A DNA stretch of 64,000 nucleotides from the NCBI RefSeq assembly GCF_014982805.1, contig NZ_JADCKC010000002.1, positions 186,001-250,000 on the forward strand, in the 5' to 3' direction. Positions 7,288 to 15,697 of the stretch are shown here, piece after piece. Positions within the stretch are counted from its first letter, which is position 1. Every line of letters begins with the position of its first letter. The translations under genes were made by a program, and so were the position numbers. The stretch comes from Gemmiger gallinarum. Lineage in GTDB: Bacteria; Bacillota; Clostridia; Oscillospirales; Ruminococcaceae. Below the pieces are notes generated by a model. That model was given only the letters and a program-made list of their open reading frames with translations. It was not told the DNA's origin and searched no databases.

Positions 7288-9030
7288 ATGCTGCAGCGTC
7301 AATACAGCCCGGAGCAGCGCCGGGCTCTGAATCTGATCTGGGCCGCTGCCGGCCGGTATGACCTGGACCCGCCCTTCATGGCCTTTGAGCCGGGCGGGCA
7401 GCCCAGCTTTTACTTCAACTGCGTGGTGGGGCTTGCAGCCAAATGGCTGGACCTGCCCCGCCTGGAAGCCTTTTTTGCCTCCTACGCCGGCAGCTCCCGG
7501 CAGGAAGCCTTCGACGAGCTGGTCTGGCTGGGGCTGGAAAACTGCGTCTACGAAAAGGAACTGCCGGTGCGGCCCATTCTGGCCTCCCTCCGGCAGCAGT
7601 ACGCTCTGGACTTTTTTGCCCACCAGCAGAAGATGTCCCGCCAGCAGTGGATGGCAAAGAACAACCGGGTCTATGAACAGCAGCAGGCCCGGTGGGCGCC
7701 CCTGGCCCGGCGCCGGGGTCCGCTGCTGACGCCCCGGGCAAAGGAGCTTTCTCAGGCATTGGCCCTGCCCGGCACCCTGGACACTGATGAGGTCATTGCC
7801 CGGCTGCAGGGGATTCTCCGCGACTTCTTCCAGTTTTCCGGCAGCGAACCGGCCCGGACGCCCTTCTCCCTCCATGTCAGGGGGATCTGGGCCGGGCTGC
7901 TCACCAAACTTCTGCCCACCGAGATCCGCCACACCGACCAGCTGGTGCTGCGGCGCAGTTCCCAGCTGCGGGCGGCCAACGCCAGTCCGGCGGGCAAGGC
8001 TCTGCTGGCCAATCACCTCTCTGTGCGGCGGGCGGAGGCGGACCGGGTCTACATGGAGACCTGCTTCGGCCGGTCCCTCTACAACGACCACGACCTGGCC
8101 GCCCTGGAGGAAACCCTCTGCACCGGCAATCACAGCAGCTGTCATCTGTGGATCACCCGGGGGGAGCCCTCCCCCAACCGGCCGCCGGACCAGGAGGCCA
8201 AACAGCTGGCCCGGGATGCCGCCCGGCAGCGGCAGCGGAACCTGGACTTTTACGCCAGACACAGCCAGCTTTATGCCAGCAGCATCCGCCGCCTGAGTGA
8301 GCAGCTGCAGGATGCCCTCCATTCCTACACCCAGCCCCAGCCGGTCCGGGCACGCTCGGGGCATCTGGACAGCCGCCGGGTGTGGCGGGCCCCCTGTCTG
8401 CAGGACCCCGTCATTTTTCTGCGGCAGACCGACGATGTCCAGCCGGACCTCTCGGTGGACCTGCTGCTGGATGCCTCCGCCTCCCGGCTGAACAGCCAGG
8501 AGCTCATCGCCGCCCAGGGCTATATCCTGGCGGAAAGCCTGCGCCGCTGCGGCGTGAAGGTGCAGATCTTTGCCTTCCGCAGCCTGCGGGGGTACACGGT
8601 ATTGCAGCTCCTCAAGGGTTACCAGGACCCGGGCTGCCGTTCCATCTTCGACTACTTTGCCGCCGGGTGGAACCGGGACGGGCTGGCCCTGCGCACCGCC
8701 GCCCATCTGGCCAACTCCGGCTGTCAGCACCGGCTGCTGCTTATTCTCACCGATGCCAGCCCCAACGACAGCCAGAAGATCCCGCCCTCGGGAGGCATTC
8801 CGTTCAGCCGGGACTACGGCGACGAGGCCGCTGTGGCCGACACCGCCGCCGAGGTCAAGGCCCTGCGCAAGCAAGGGTTCCGGGTGGGGGCGATCTTCTT
8901 CGGCCTGACCCAGAATGTGCCTTTTCTCAAGAACATCTACGGCAGCGAGTTTGTGCGCATCCAGAAAATCGACCAGCTGGCGGGAGCGGTAGGCGCCTTG
9001 CTGCAGCGGCAGCTGCGGGAGATGGACTGA
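7288..9030 (+). CDS. VWA-domain protein, partner of the MoxR ATPase
   Basis: A 580-residue cytoplasmic protein with a C-terminal von Willebrand A domain, like NorD/CoxE or cobalt-chelatase-type partners of MoxR ATPases. The metal-ion-dependent adhesion site is visible as DLLLDASASR (about residue 390; DxSxS), with a further Asp in ILTDASPND (about 490). The N-terminal two thirds are helical, rich in Arg, Gln and Leu, with a basic, Gln-rich stretch (RQRQRN, about 310). I recognise no enzymatic motif there. It is translated right after the ATPase (3-base gap), and the shared terminator follows. The assembly target is unknown. Confidence 0.82.
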   Translation: MLQRQYSPEQRRALNLIWAAAGRYDLDPPFMAFEPGGQPSFYFNCVVGLAAKWLDLPRLEAFFASYAGSSRQEAFDELVWLGLENCVYEKELPVRPILASLRQQYALDFFAHQQKMSRQQWMAKNNRVYEQQQARWAPLARRRGPLLTPRAKELSQALALPGTLDTDEVIARLQGILRDFFQFSGSEPARTPFSLHVRGIWAGLLTKLLPTEIRHTDQLVLRRSSQLRAANASPAGKALLANHLSVRRAEADRVYMETCFGRSLYNDHDLAALEETLCTGNHSSCHLWITRGEPSPNRPPDQEAKQLARDAARQRQRNLDFYARHSQLYASSIRRLSEQLQDALHSYTQPQPVRARSGHLDSRRVWRAPCLQDPVIFLRQTDDVQPDLSVDLLLDASASRLNSQELIAAQGYILAESLRRCGVKVQIFAFRSLRGYTVLQLLKGYQDPGCRSIFDYFAAGWNRDGLALRTAAHLANSGCQHRLLLILTDASPNDSQKIPPSGGIPFSRDYGDEAAVADTAAEVKALRKQGFRVGAIFFGLTQNVPFLKNIYGSEFVRIQKIDQLAGAVGALLQRQLREMD

Positions 9031-9105
9031 TACCCTTGCCTTTGCCCGAAGCTTCTCTTTTCTGCCCACCCGGCATAATGCCGGATGTCCTCACACCGAC
9101 AATAA

Positions 9106-9147
9106 AAAAGCACCCTCCGGGAACAATCCGGAAGGTGCTCTTTTTAT
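9106..9147. terminator. Bidirectional terminator, formerly also the lysS terminator
   Basis: AAGCACCCTCCGG pairs with CCGGAAGGTGCT, with A-rich and T-rich flanks on both sides, so it can stop transcription from either direction. It closes the MoxR/VWA operon. It also lies 27 bases beyond the displaced lysS stop at 9174, so before the element inserted it would have ended the greA-lysS transcript. Confidence 0.85.
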
Positions 9148-9173
9148 GTTTCTGATAAAGGCTTCGTATTAGC

Positions 9174-9199
9174 TCAGTCCAGCGGCTTCATGGTGGGGA
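9174..9199 (-). pseudogene. lysS: Displaced 3' end of lysS (left attachment site of the element)
   Basis: On the minus strand these bases read, in the lysS frame, P-T-M-K-P-L-D-stop. The intact lysS 19.4 kb away ends P-T-M-K-P-V-D-Q-stop. The 16 bases 9184-9199 match 28593-28608 at 15 positions. The one mismatch, in the middle, fits the non-identical coupling sequence tolerated by Tn916-like integrases. The terminator just beyond supports this being the ancestral gene end. Confidence 0.85.
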
Positions 9200-9306
9200 T
9201 TTTTCTTGGTTTCACCGTGGCACGCTTCGTAGCGCTTCACGGTGCTGTTTTTTCAGCAGACCCCCTCATTCGTGATGCCCTGTAATGCTTCGTGATTCTC
9301 GTATAT

Positions 9307-9346
9307 TTGCTGTCAATTTGCTGTCATCTCAAGAATTTTGCTGTCA
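9307..9346 (+). repeat. Three TTGCTGTCA repeats, probable integrase arm sites (left end)
   Basis: Copies lie at 9307-9315, 9318-9326 and 9338-9346, between the attachment core and the integrase gene. The first two are 11 bases apart, about one helical turn. The right end has two copies with the same 11-base pitch and the same orientation. Confidence 0.7.
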
Positions 9347-9371
9347 GACAATCTGTCTCTCCAAGTCCTTC

Positions 9372-10607
9372 TCAAAATACATTCCATGTAGCAGCCAATC
9401 GTTCAAACGATTCCTGTTTTTTCTCCTCGGTCGCCTCGGCATAAATATCCATCGTGGTCTTAATATCCTTATGTCCCATGACCGATTGGATGACCTTCAG
9501 GTTGGTCTCCTGTTCGCAAAGCCTTGTGCAAAAGGTGTGCCGAAGATGGTGCGCAGAGAAATCCGGCAGAAGAACGGCTTCCCGGTGTTCCCTCTTCGCG
9601 CTGATTTCCTCTGTGGCATTATAATCGGAAACAATCCTTTTAATCGCCCGGTTGACAGACTGTGGATTGGGAACATTTCCAAAGCGGTTGCAAAAGATGA
9701 ACCCGTGCATTCCGTCAATCTCCACATCGTTCCAGCCGTTCTCCAGCTGTTCTTCCCGCAACATTTCAAAGGCATCCTGCACAGAGTCAAGCATTGGAAT
9801 GGTGCGCTCACCGGCTTTTGTTTTCGGCTTTGAGATATGCTGGACAGAGGTGCGGCTCTCCCCTACCGGATAATAGACCAGGCTATGGTTGATATGGATC
9901 ACTCTGTTTTCACAGTCAATATCTTCCCAACGGAGGCCCAGCGCTTCCCCGATCCGGCATCCTGTACCCAGCAATATGGTGAACAACGGCCACCAGTGGA
10001 AGTACACCGGATGGTTGGCGACATGCTCCATAAAGGCCCGCTGCTGAGCCACCGTCAGAGCGTGGCGTATTCCGCTCTGATGGTCTGAATTTTTCTTAAC
10101 CTCTGCCAGTACCCCATCTGTGGGGTTGTTCCGGATGATGCCATCACGAACCGCCAGCTGAAACGTCGGACGCAAAAGCGTATGGATGCTTTCCAGTGTG
10201 TTGATCTGCATCTCTTGCTGTTGAAGCAGGCAGTTGTAAAACTGAAGCACATCCGAGAAACGTATATCCGCGATCTTCTTGTTGCCGAAGGTGTTTCGGA
10301 CAAAGCGGTCATAAATATACAGATAGTTGCTTCGGGTTGTCTGCCTGAGATTGGCTTTCAGCTTCATATACCGGTCAAACACGAAGTTCACCGTTGCTTT
10401 TCCGGCAATATAAATATCCAGACCGTCCAACTGGTTCTTGGTTAACTCTGCTTCCTTTTCCCTGAGTGTCACAAGGTCGTTTGCATAGATGTACTTGCGC
10501 CGTCCAAGCGGATCTGTATAGCAGTAGGAATACCGCTTGTCGGAACTTCTCTGCATCTCTCCTTTTCGCAGGGCCCTGCCCCGCAGATCTTTTCTTGTCT
10601 TTGCCAT
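9372..10607 (-). CDS. int: Tyrosine site-specific integrase of the element
   Basis: A 411-residue phage/Tn916-type integrase that catalyses insertion into and excision from lysS. The N-terminal about 60 residues form the arm-binding domain (YSYCYTDPLGRRKYIYA). A SAM-like core-binding domain follows (about 70-170). The catalytic domain has Arg in GTGCRIGEALGLRW, the His-x-x-Arg box in HHLRHTFCTR, His in MGHKDIKTTM and the nucleophilic Tyr in DIYAEAT. The start is ATG 10607 with GAGGAGG upstream. It is the outermost gene of the element, reading towards the left attachment site. The stop is about 25 bases from the arm repeats. Confidence 0.95.
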   Translation of the reverse strand: MAKTRKDLRGRALRKGEMQRSSDKRYSYCYTDPLGRRKYIYANDLVTLREKEAELTKNQLDGLDIYIAGKATVNFVFDRYMKLKANLRQTTRSNYLYIYDRFVRNTFGNKKIADIRFSDVLQFYNCLLQQQEMQINTLESIHTLLRPTFQLAVRDGIIRNNPTDGVLAEVKKNSDHQSGIRHALTVAQQRAFMEHVANHPVYFHWWPLFTILLGTGCRIGEALGLRWEDIDCENRVIHINHSLVYYPVGESRTSVQHISKPKTKAGERTIPMLDSVQDAFEMLREEQLENGWNDVEIDGMHGFIFCNRFGNVPNPQSVNRAIKRIVSDYNATEEISAKREHREAVLLPDFSAHHLRHTFCTRLCEQETNLKVIQSVMGHKDIKTTMDIYAEATEEKKQESFERLAATWNVF

Positions 10608-10641
10608 ATCAATTCCTCCTCAAAAGGAGAAGGGCTCGATA

Positions 10642-10812
10642 CTACTCACGTTTGGATATATATTTTTCCAACGCTTGCAAGACAACTTCCGTCACATTCA
10701 TTCCATGGCGTTCAGCGTAAGCACAGATCCGTTGATACAAGGAATCATCGACGCGAACACTCAATATTTTCTTTTTCGGGTGTTCGCTTTTTGGTCTTCC
10801 CATATCCGCCAT
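10642..10812 (-). CDS. Ribbon-helix-helix DNA-binding protein
   Basis: A 56-residue protein with a short basic N-terminus (GRPKSEHPKKK) followed by the RHH pattern: strand KILSVRVDD, helix SLYQRICAYAERHG, turn MN, helix VTEVVLQALEKYISKR. Such proteins bind DNA as dimers and act as repressors or relaxosome/excision accessories. It sits 34 bases upstream of the integrase on the same strand, so it may regulate the integrase. The chosen ATG is supported only weakly. A GTG 12 bases earlier is too close to the GGGAGG. Confidence 0.7.
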   Translation of the reverse strand: MADMGRPKSEHPKKKILSVRVDDSLYQRICAYAERHGMNVTEVVLQALEKYISKRE

Positions 10813-10906
10813 ACCTGTTCTCACGCCTCCCTGTCTATAGGATACTTTTTGTATGACAAAAAGTCAAGAGTGTATCGAGCATTTTCTTTTCAGCCTGCCT
10901 GTAAAA

Positions 10907-11116
10907 TCAGGCAATGTGAAAGGTTTCCAGATAATCCTCAAAAATCTCACAATTCACCAAAGCGAGCTTATCAATTTTATAAACCGCCTTGGCTTCTTTT
11001 GCCAGAGCCTGAAACTTTGTCAACCCCATGCTATACTTCTCTGCCCCTTCCTTGTAGCGGACAAATTTTTTGGAAGCCTTCTTGGCTTTCTCAACATCTT
11101 TTCGTGCATATCCCAT
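10907..11116 (-). CDS. DUF6462-type excisionase-like protein
   Basis: A 69-residue protein. Its centre and end (KYSMGLTKFQALAKEAKAVY, then a short strand, LVNCEIFEDYLETFH) have the helix-wing layout of small excisionases, and similar proteins are grouped as DUF6462. A basic N-terminus (ARKDVEKAKKASKKF) could contact DNA. Two relatives lie at the far right end of the element, so the element encodes three. It lies near the integrase on the same strand and is the best candidate for its excisionase. The start is taken as the ATG at 11116 with AAAGGGAAA upstream. Confidence 0.65.
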   Translation of the reverse strand: MGYARKDVEKAKKASKKFVRYKEGAEKYSMGLTKFQALAKEAKAVYKIDKLALVNCEIFEDYLETFHIA

Positions 11117-11242
11117 GGTCACTTTCCCTTTCTACCTCGTATCGGTATCATTTGTTATTGGAGTTCTTATTTTGGATTATAGGTAAGTATGCAACAACGC
11201 AAGGGCCAGCAGCGGCGCGTCCTTTTGCATGGTTGCCTTGGT

Positions 11243-12205
11243 TCATGCGTTCAGCTGCCAGTACCACTTGTCACCCCTGCGGACACTGCGGATGTTCAGC
11301 CTGCCTTTGACAAGATTCACCGTCCGATCCTGAATGCCTTTGTTCTTGAAATGCTGGGTGATCTCCTGATTGGACACGGGGCCCTTTTCCAGCAGCCTAG
11401 GCAGTTCTTCCTCCACCTGCTGTTGCTTGGTGGGGGCTTCGGTCAGACTGTCGCAGCCGTTCAAGAGGGATTCCGCGTCCTCGTCCAGCTGTCGCAGCCA
11501 TTCCACATGGTCGTTCAGCTCAAACAGCAGCGCCGGACCGGCAGCAGCCAGATTGCTTTTCACCGGCACCAGCACCCGCTGTGTGGGCGAACGCTGGTAC
11601 CTCGTCACGGTCAGAATGGACCGCACAGCACCGGCAATGTCGATGGAACCGCTGGTTCGGTACAGGGCGCTGATGCCGCTCATCTTATTCATATGCGCCA
11701 CAATGAGCACGGCGCATTTGGTGCGCTGGGCCATGGCGTACAGATTGCGGAATGCGCCCCGTACCTCGTTGGCCTGATTCATGCTCACCGTAGGGCCGAT
11801 GTAGGCTGAAAGAGGGTCGAGAATCAGCAGTCGGGCATTCTCCTTCAGGATGCTTTGCTCCAGCCGGGGATCGTCGAAGGTCAGTGCCCGCTTTTCTTCA
11901 TTGATGATCTTGATGCGGGTACAGTTGGCACCCGCGCTTTCCAGCCTCGGTTTGATCGTGTCGGCAATGCCGTCCTCCGAGGTCTGATACAGGATGTTGA
12001 TGGGCTCCCGCTGGGCAGCTTCTTCAAAGGGAAGGCATTCCCCTTTGGAGAGCAGCGCTGCCAGTGACAGCACCGCCATGGTCTTGCCGCATCCGGGGTC
12101 CCCCTGTAATATGGTGATCTTCCCGTATGGGATGTAAGGATACCAAAGCCATTTCACTTCCTCTGCCTGGATATCCGCAAAACAGAGGATCTCTTGTTCG
12201 TTCAC
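11243..12205 (-). CDS. RepA-like RecA-fold helicase/ATPase
   Basis: A 320-residue AAA_25/RepA-family ATPase related to hexameric plasmid helicases. The P-loop is GDPGCGKTMAV (around residue 36), Walker B is RLLILDPLSAYIG, and a VLIVAHMNK segment precedes the motif-3 region. The C-terminal about 80 residues look like a winged helix (PVSNQEITQHFKNKG). In mobile elements this protein is thought to support autonomous replication of the excised circle. The start is a GTG at 12205, with GGAGG 7 bases upstream. It is followed on the same strand by the DUF6462, RHH and integrase genes. Confidence 0.82.
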   Translation of the reverse strand: MNEQEILCFADIQAEEVKWLWYPYIPYGKITILQGDPGCGKTMAVLSLAALLSKGECLPFEEAAQREPINILYQTSEDGIADTIKPRLESAGANCTRIKIINEEKRALTFDDPRLEQSILKENARLLILDPLSAYIGPTVSMNQANEVRGAFRNLYAMAQRTKCAVLIVAHMNKMSGISALYRTSGSIDIAGAVRSILTVTRYQRSPTQRVLVPVKSNLAAAGPALLFELNDHVEWLRQLDEDAESLLNGCDSLTEAPTKQQQVEEELPRLLEKGPVSNQEITQHFKNKGIQDRTVNLVKGRLNIRSVRRGDKWYWQLNA

Positions 12206-12426
12206 AAAAGTACCTCCTTCATGAAGTTCAAATAAAAGGCCGGTCCGCCAAATCCGTTCCTGTCCGGGTGTCTCCCCAACGTCGTCTCGCTCGCCCTGCG
12301 GGTCATGGCAAGATCGTATCTCCTTCAGTGGCCGGGTATTCAGTTTTCAAGGTTCCGTGGCAACAGAATATCACGTCTTGACCGCAAATGCTATACATGT
12401 TATGATGATTTCATGTAAAGACAAAA

Positions 12427-12477
12427 TTACACGTTAATTTTCAAAGGATTACACGGATATATATCGTTTACACGTTA
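12427..12477 (+). repeat. Three TTACACG repeats between the helicase and DUF6076 genes
   Basis: TTACACGTTA occurs at 12427-12436 and 12468-12477, with TTACACGGAT at 12449-12458, spaced 22 and 19 bases apart in an AT-rich stretch. They could be iterons of a replication origin next to the RepA-like gene, or operator repeats for the DUF6076 promoter. The rest of the gap 12206-12511 shows nothing else I can support. Confidence 0.4.
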
Positions 12478-12511
12478 TATATTGAAGCTCTTGCATTTGA
12501 GGAAAATCATT

Positions 12512-14392
12512 ATGTCCACAAGTATTATCTTCCGTTTTGAAGGCGAAAAGCTATTAGAGCCTTTTTTGATTCCCCAATCCTTATTTACTCCTCAGCTTCA
12601 GGGAAACCCTGCTGCGAGGGAAATGCGCCGCCAGCAGGAGCGTACAGCCACGCATCTCCGCCTCAAGAACATTCGCCAGTACCGCGAAGTACTGGACAAA
12701 GCCTCAATAAGTGAGCCTCTGGATTCCAAATCGGAAAGAGATTCTGATTTTTCTTTCGGTAAGGAAACCGTGCTTGAATGGTTGCGGCGGTGGAGCGGCC
12801 GAATTTTTTCCGGCAAGCAATCGAAAGCGGCTGCAATGGCAACTTCTTCGGAAGAAGATTCTTCCCCTTTTACCGTAGAGCCGCAGACTAAGCCTACTTC
12901 TGTGCACAGACAACGCACAGCTTCTCTGCAGCGGGACACGATACTGGATCGATTGCTCTCTATGGACCTGCAGGAGTATATTGATTATCTCCGTAAACAT
13001 CAGAAAAACATCTGGATGGAAGAGAGCTACCCTTTGGGGATGCTTGTGTTTGCAACATTGGATCTTCCCTGGGCGGAACTGGCGCAGGAAGCGAAGGCTC
13101 TTCTTGACGCTAACCGGGATGCAGAGATACCCATCAATCCAGATCTGTTTTCTACCGCTGATTGGCGGCATTATGTAGCGCCTGCTTCTTCTCCTACGGC
13201 GCCTGCGGCAGAAGTACACACAATAGCTGATGGCTTGGCTCACCCGGAGAAAAACCTCTATTGTCAGGTGGCAGAACTCTATAATAAGGTACAGGATGCT
13301 CTGCAAGATTACCCCGCTATGCAGAATCTACTGAAAGACTACTGCACCCAGGCAGCTTCCGATTTCTATCATCAGGCTTTGGTAAAGCTGAATTATATGG
13401 CTTTTCCGCAGGAAGATCTGGATCTGATCATAGAAAATAAGTTTGTAACGGTGGCCCAGCGCGAGCTGAACAAGGCATTTGCTTTGGAAAGTGCCGCTGA
13501 GTGTATCGAACGTTATCTGGATTCCTGGCCAGAACCAGATGCCGTTTTGGTACAATATGAAGATTCCGATGACAGAGAATACTCCGCTGCCGCCTATACT
13601 ATTCTGAAGTTCCTGTGGGAACAGCTGAAAGGCTTGTCTGATTTCCAGTCCGGCCTGTCCGATTTGGTTGATTTCACTTTGGTGGCTGCCGATATGCAGC
13701 CTGACAAAGATGCTATGCAGAGATATGGTGATGCCTTACTACTGCGGTATTCCGGTATCAGAGCTGGAAACAAGCTATATGAGCAGCTTCACATGAAGAT
13801 GCTTAGCCGATTGTCTCTGCCGGAGGAATCCCCCAAGGCCCGGAAGCATCCCGATATTACCAGTCGCAGCTACCTTGTGGCGGATAATCTGTCCGAGGCG
13901 GTAATGGCGGAGTTCTTGCAAATGTGCGGTCAACACAAAACAGCCCGTCGCTGCAAGCAGTGCGGGATGTTGTTCATACCGTTCAGTTCCACGGCCAAAT
14001 ACTGTGACCGCAAGGCGCCCAACGGTGGTCAGCGCACCTGCAAGGAAGTTGGTGCCGAGGAGACCGCTAAAAGCCGCACAGTAGATCCTGCAACTGCTCT
14101 ATACACCAAGATTGGCAACAAGCTGAACGGCAGACTCAGCCGTTTTGTGGGTATGTCCGATACCAGCCGCAAAGCTACCATCACCCGCTGGCGGGCAGAA
14201 GTAAAGCCCCTGGTATCGCGGGCATCGGAACATCCCGAAACCTTTGATCCAGAGGCTTTTGATAAAGAACTATGCGCGATTTTTGATAGAATTCGGCAAG
14301 AGGAGACGGTCGAAGAACGCCGCAAGCAAAAAAGAAGCACAAGCAGACGCAAAGTTGGAGAGAAAGAACAATCTCTCTTTGCAAAAAAATGA
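12512..14392 (+). CDS. DUF6076-domain protein with C-terminal zinc-finger-like segment
   Basis: A 626-residue protein of unknown function. The N-terminal 180 residues are variable and low in structure signals. The middle is acidic and helical. The C-terminal part contains CKQCGMLFIPFSSTAKYC followed by a further Cys (QRTCKEVGA), a probable zinc-binding module typical of DUF6076 proteins found in Firmicute mobile elements. A Lys/Arg-rich tail (about 600-626) could bind nucleic acid. The start is ATG 12512, with GAGG about 10 bases upstream; a longer frame from 12482 lacks a site. It is divergent from the helicase gene and lower in GC than the host. A role in defence or element maintenance is only a guess. 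Confidence 0.6.
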   Translation: MSTSIIFRFEGEKLLEPFLIPQSLFTPQLQGNPAAREMRRQQERTATHLRLKNIRQYREVLDKASISEPLDSKSERDSDFSFGKETVLEWLRRWSGRIFSGKQSKAAAMATSSEEDSSPFTVEPQTKPTSVHRQRTASLQRDTILDRLLSMDLQEYIDYLRKHQKNIWMEESYPLGMLVFATLDLPWAELAQEAKALLDANRDAEIPINPDLFSTADWRHYVAPASSPTAPAAEVHTIADGLAHPEKNLYCQVAELYNKVQDALQDYPAMQNLLKDYCTQAASDFYHQALVKLNYMAFPQEDLDLIIENKFVTVAQRELNKAFALESAAECIERYLDSWPEPDAVLVQYEDSDDREYSAAAYTILKFLWEQLKGLSDFQSGLSDLVDFTLVAADMQPDKDAMQRYGDALLLRYSGIRAGNKLYEQLHMKMLSRLSLPEESPKARKHPDITSRSYLVADNLSEAVMAEFLQMCGQHKTARRCKQCGMLFIPFSSTAKYCDRKAPNGGQRTCKEVGAEETAKSRTVDPATALYTKIGNKLNGRLSRFVGMSDTSRKATITRWRAEVKPLVSRASEHPETFDPEAFDKELCAIFDRIRQEETVEERRKQKRSTSRRKVGEKEQSLFAKK

Positions 14393-14538
14393 AGTGGCCT
14401 CGATTTTTTAAATCGTTTCCCCAAGCAGAAGCAAAGTAAGCAAGCATTTCGAATGATTCAAGACGATCAAAAACGTCATTTTGCAATTTCAGAGCAATAT
14501 GCACAAAGATCGTAAAACAATTTATACGAATTTTCTGC

Positions 14539-14567
14539 TTGACTCATTCCGCAAGAGCGTGTAAAAT
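14539..14567 (+). promoter_or_regulatory. Promoter for the 128-residue hypothetical gene
   Basis: TTGACT, 17 bases, TAAAAT (14562-14567), then AAGGAGGAG and the ATG at 14592. Confidence 0.7.
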
Positions 14568-14591
14568 GTTAAGCAGAAAGGAGGAGCCATC

Positions 14592-14978
14592 ATGTCTATT
14601 CTGGACTCTTTCACCGCTTACAATTTCAATGTAGGCGTCCCGTACATTTCCATCACAAGTAACGGCATCACGTTTAACAAGTCGGTCGTCATCAAATTAG
14701 GCTATCCCAAGTTCGTGGTGCTTTTGATTGACGAGAATGAGAAACGAATCGCGATTCAAGCATGCGAGGAAAGCGCAAAAAATGCAGCCGCTTTTTACAA
14801 AGAGAAAAAATCCAATGTAGTTTCTGTGCGGTGGAACGGTCGCGATCTCCTAAACACGTTTCAAGAGCTGATGGGATGGAATCTAAAAGAATCAAGTGGC
14901 TATCGCATCGATGGTGTACTTTTGAAAGAGGAGCATGCGATGCTATTTGATCTCAAGGAAGCGCATCCCCTTAGCTAG
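14592..14978 (+). CDS. Hypothetical protein, 128 residues
   Basis: I do not recognise this protein. It has its own consensus promoter, a strong AAAGGAGGAG ribosome site 7 bases before the ATG, and a terminator right after, so it is a genuine single-gene unit. The sequence is soluble, of mixed alpha/beta character (VVIKLGYPKFVVLLIDENE, then KRIAIQACEES), without signal peptide or membrane helix. It is AT-rich compared with the host genes and lies among element cargo between the DUF6076 gene and the restriction locus. Nothing shows its function. Confidence 0.6.
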   Translation: MSILDSFTAYNFNVGVPYISITSNGITFNKSVVIKLGYPKFVVLLIDENEKRIAIQACEESAKNAAAFYKEKKSNVVSVRWNGRDLLNTFQELMGWNLKESSGYRIDGVLLKEEHAMLFDLKEAHPLS

Positions 14979-15006
14979 TTGTCCTGCGGCAATGTCCGCT
15001 TGACAT

Positions 15007-15044
15007 AAAAAAGCCCCACTCGAGCTGGCACTCAAATGGGGTTT
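15007..15044 (+). terminator. Terminator after the 128-residue hypothetical gene
   Basis: AAAAGCCCCA pairs with TGGGGTTTT across a GC-containing loop. Confidence 0.7.
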
Positions 15045-15175
15045 TGGCAAGATGTAGACATGGCAAACCACCATGTGCTAAACCTTTAACACCTTTAGTA
15101 TATCGACCATGTTTGCCTCTTGCAAGCATTTCTGAGATTCGTCCCAGAAAAATCTGCTTGAAGGAGGTAGTTGCG

Positions 15176-15301
15176 ATGGATGAGATTCGCAAAAGTGATG
15201 TCACGTACATCTACGTTGCGTTTATTACGCTTCGCAATGGCAAACGCATTTATGCCCGCCAGTACGGGCACAAAGCGTTCCGCATTGCGGTAAAGCATTG
15301 A
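15176..15301 (+). CDS. Small hypothetical protein, 41 residues
   Basis: A short gene with a near-perfect AAGGAGG site 7 bases before the ATG at 15176. The product has the pattern VTYIYVAFITLRNGKRIYA followed by RQYGHKAFRI, a small beta-rich protein. I believe similar short proteins occur in Firmicute mobile elements. No function is known to me. It is followed after 59 bases by the DUF2188 gene on the same strand. Confidence 0.6.
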   Translation: MDEIRKSDVTYIYVAFITLRNGKRIYARQYGHKAFRIAVKH

Positions 15302-15360
15302 TGAATCCGTTGGGATGTTGGTGGTTTCATCCCTTTTTTCTGAAACCGAAAGGAGTTTCA

Positions 15361-15585
15361 ATGAAAAAAGAATATCACATCACAAAGCGTCCAGATGGTA
15401 ACTGGCAGTACAAAGAAATCCACAACACCAGAGCAACTGGTATTGCGTCCACACAAGAGCAGGCATTTAAGGAAGCTCGTGTGGTTGCAATTCATCAGAG
15501 TGCCGAGGTGGTTATCCATGGTGTTGATGGAAAGATTCGTGAGAAAAACTCATATGGTAATGATCCATTTCCGCCAAAAGGCTGA
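15361..15585 (+). CDS. DUF2188-domain protein
   Basis: A 74-residue protein matching DUF2188. It has the YHITKRPDGNWQYK start, the central helix ATGIASTQEQAFKEARVVA, the strand AEVVIHGVDGKIREKNSYG and the DPFPPKG end, all characteristic. The family is widespread, small and functionally uncharacterised, and the fold suggests nucleic-acid binding. The start ATG 15361 has AAAGGAG 8 bases upstream. It is followed by a strong terminator shared with the convergent hsdR. Confidence 0.8.
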   Translation: MKKEYHITKRPDGNWQYKEIHNTRATGIASTQEQAFKEARVVAIHQSAEVVIHGVDGKIREKNSYGNDPFPPKG

Positions 15586-15615
15586 GTTTCTGGATAACTG
15601 ATTTCTGAGTAGAAG

Positions 15616-15652
15616 CGAGAAGATTTTGTAAAAAATCTTCTCGCTTTTTTAC
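15616..15652. terminator. Bidirectional terminator between the DUF2188 gene and hsdR
   Basis: AGCGAGAAGATTTT pairs with AAAATCTTCTCGCT, with T-rich sequence after it; convergent genes lie on both sides. Confidence 0.8.
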
Positions 15653-15697
15653 TATAAAAATCTCCTCATAGTTTTCGCATTCTGATACGTATCATTT

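Noticed and set aside
6226-9069. A 947-codon open frame on the minus strand
   Set aside because: It lies antisense to the MoxR and VWA genes, has Gly/Gln/Val-biased low-complexity composition, and no ribosome site; it is a high-GC shadow.
9307-9346. Short repeated TTGCTGTCA as a possible CRISPR remnant
   Set aside because: The repeats are 9 bases with 2- to 11-base gaps and recur at the other element end, which fits integrase binding sites and not CRISPR.
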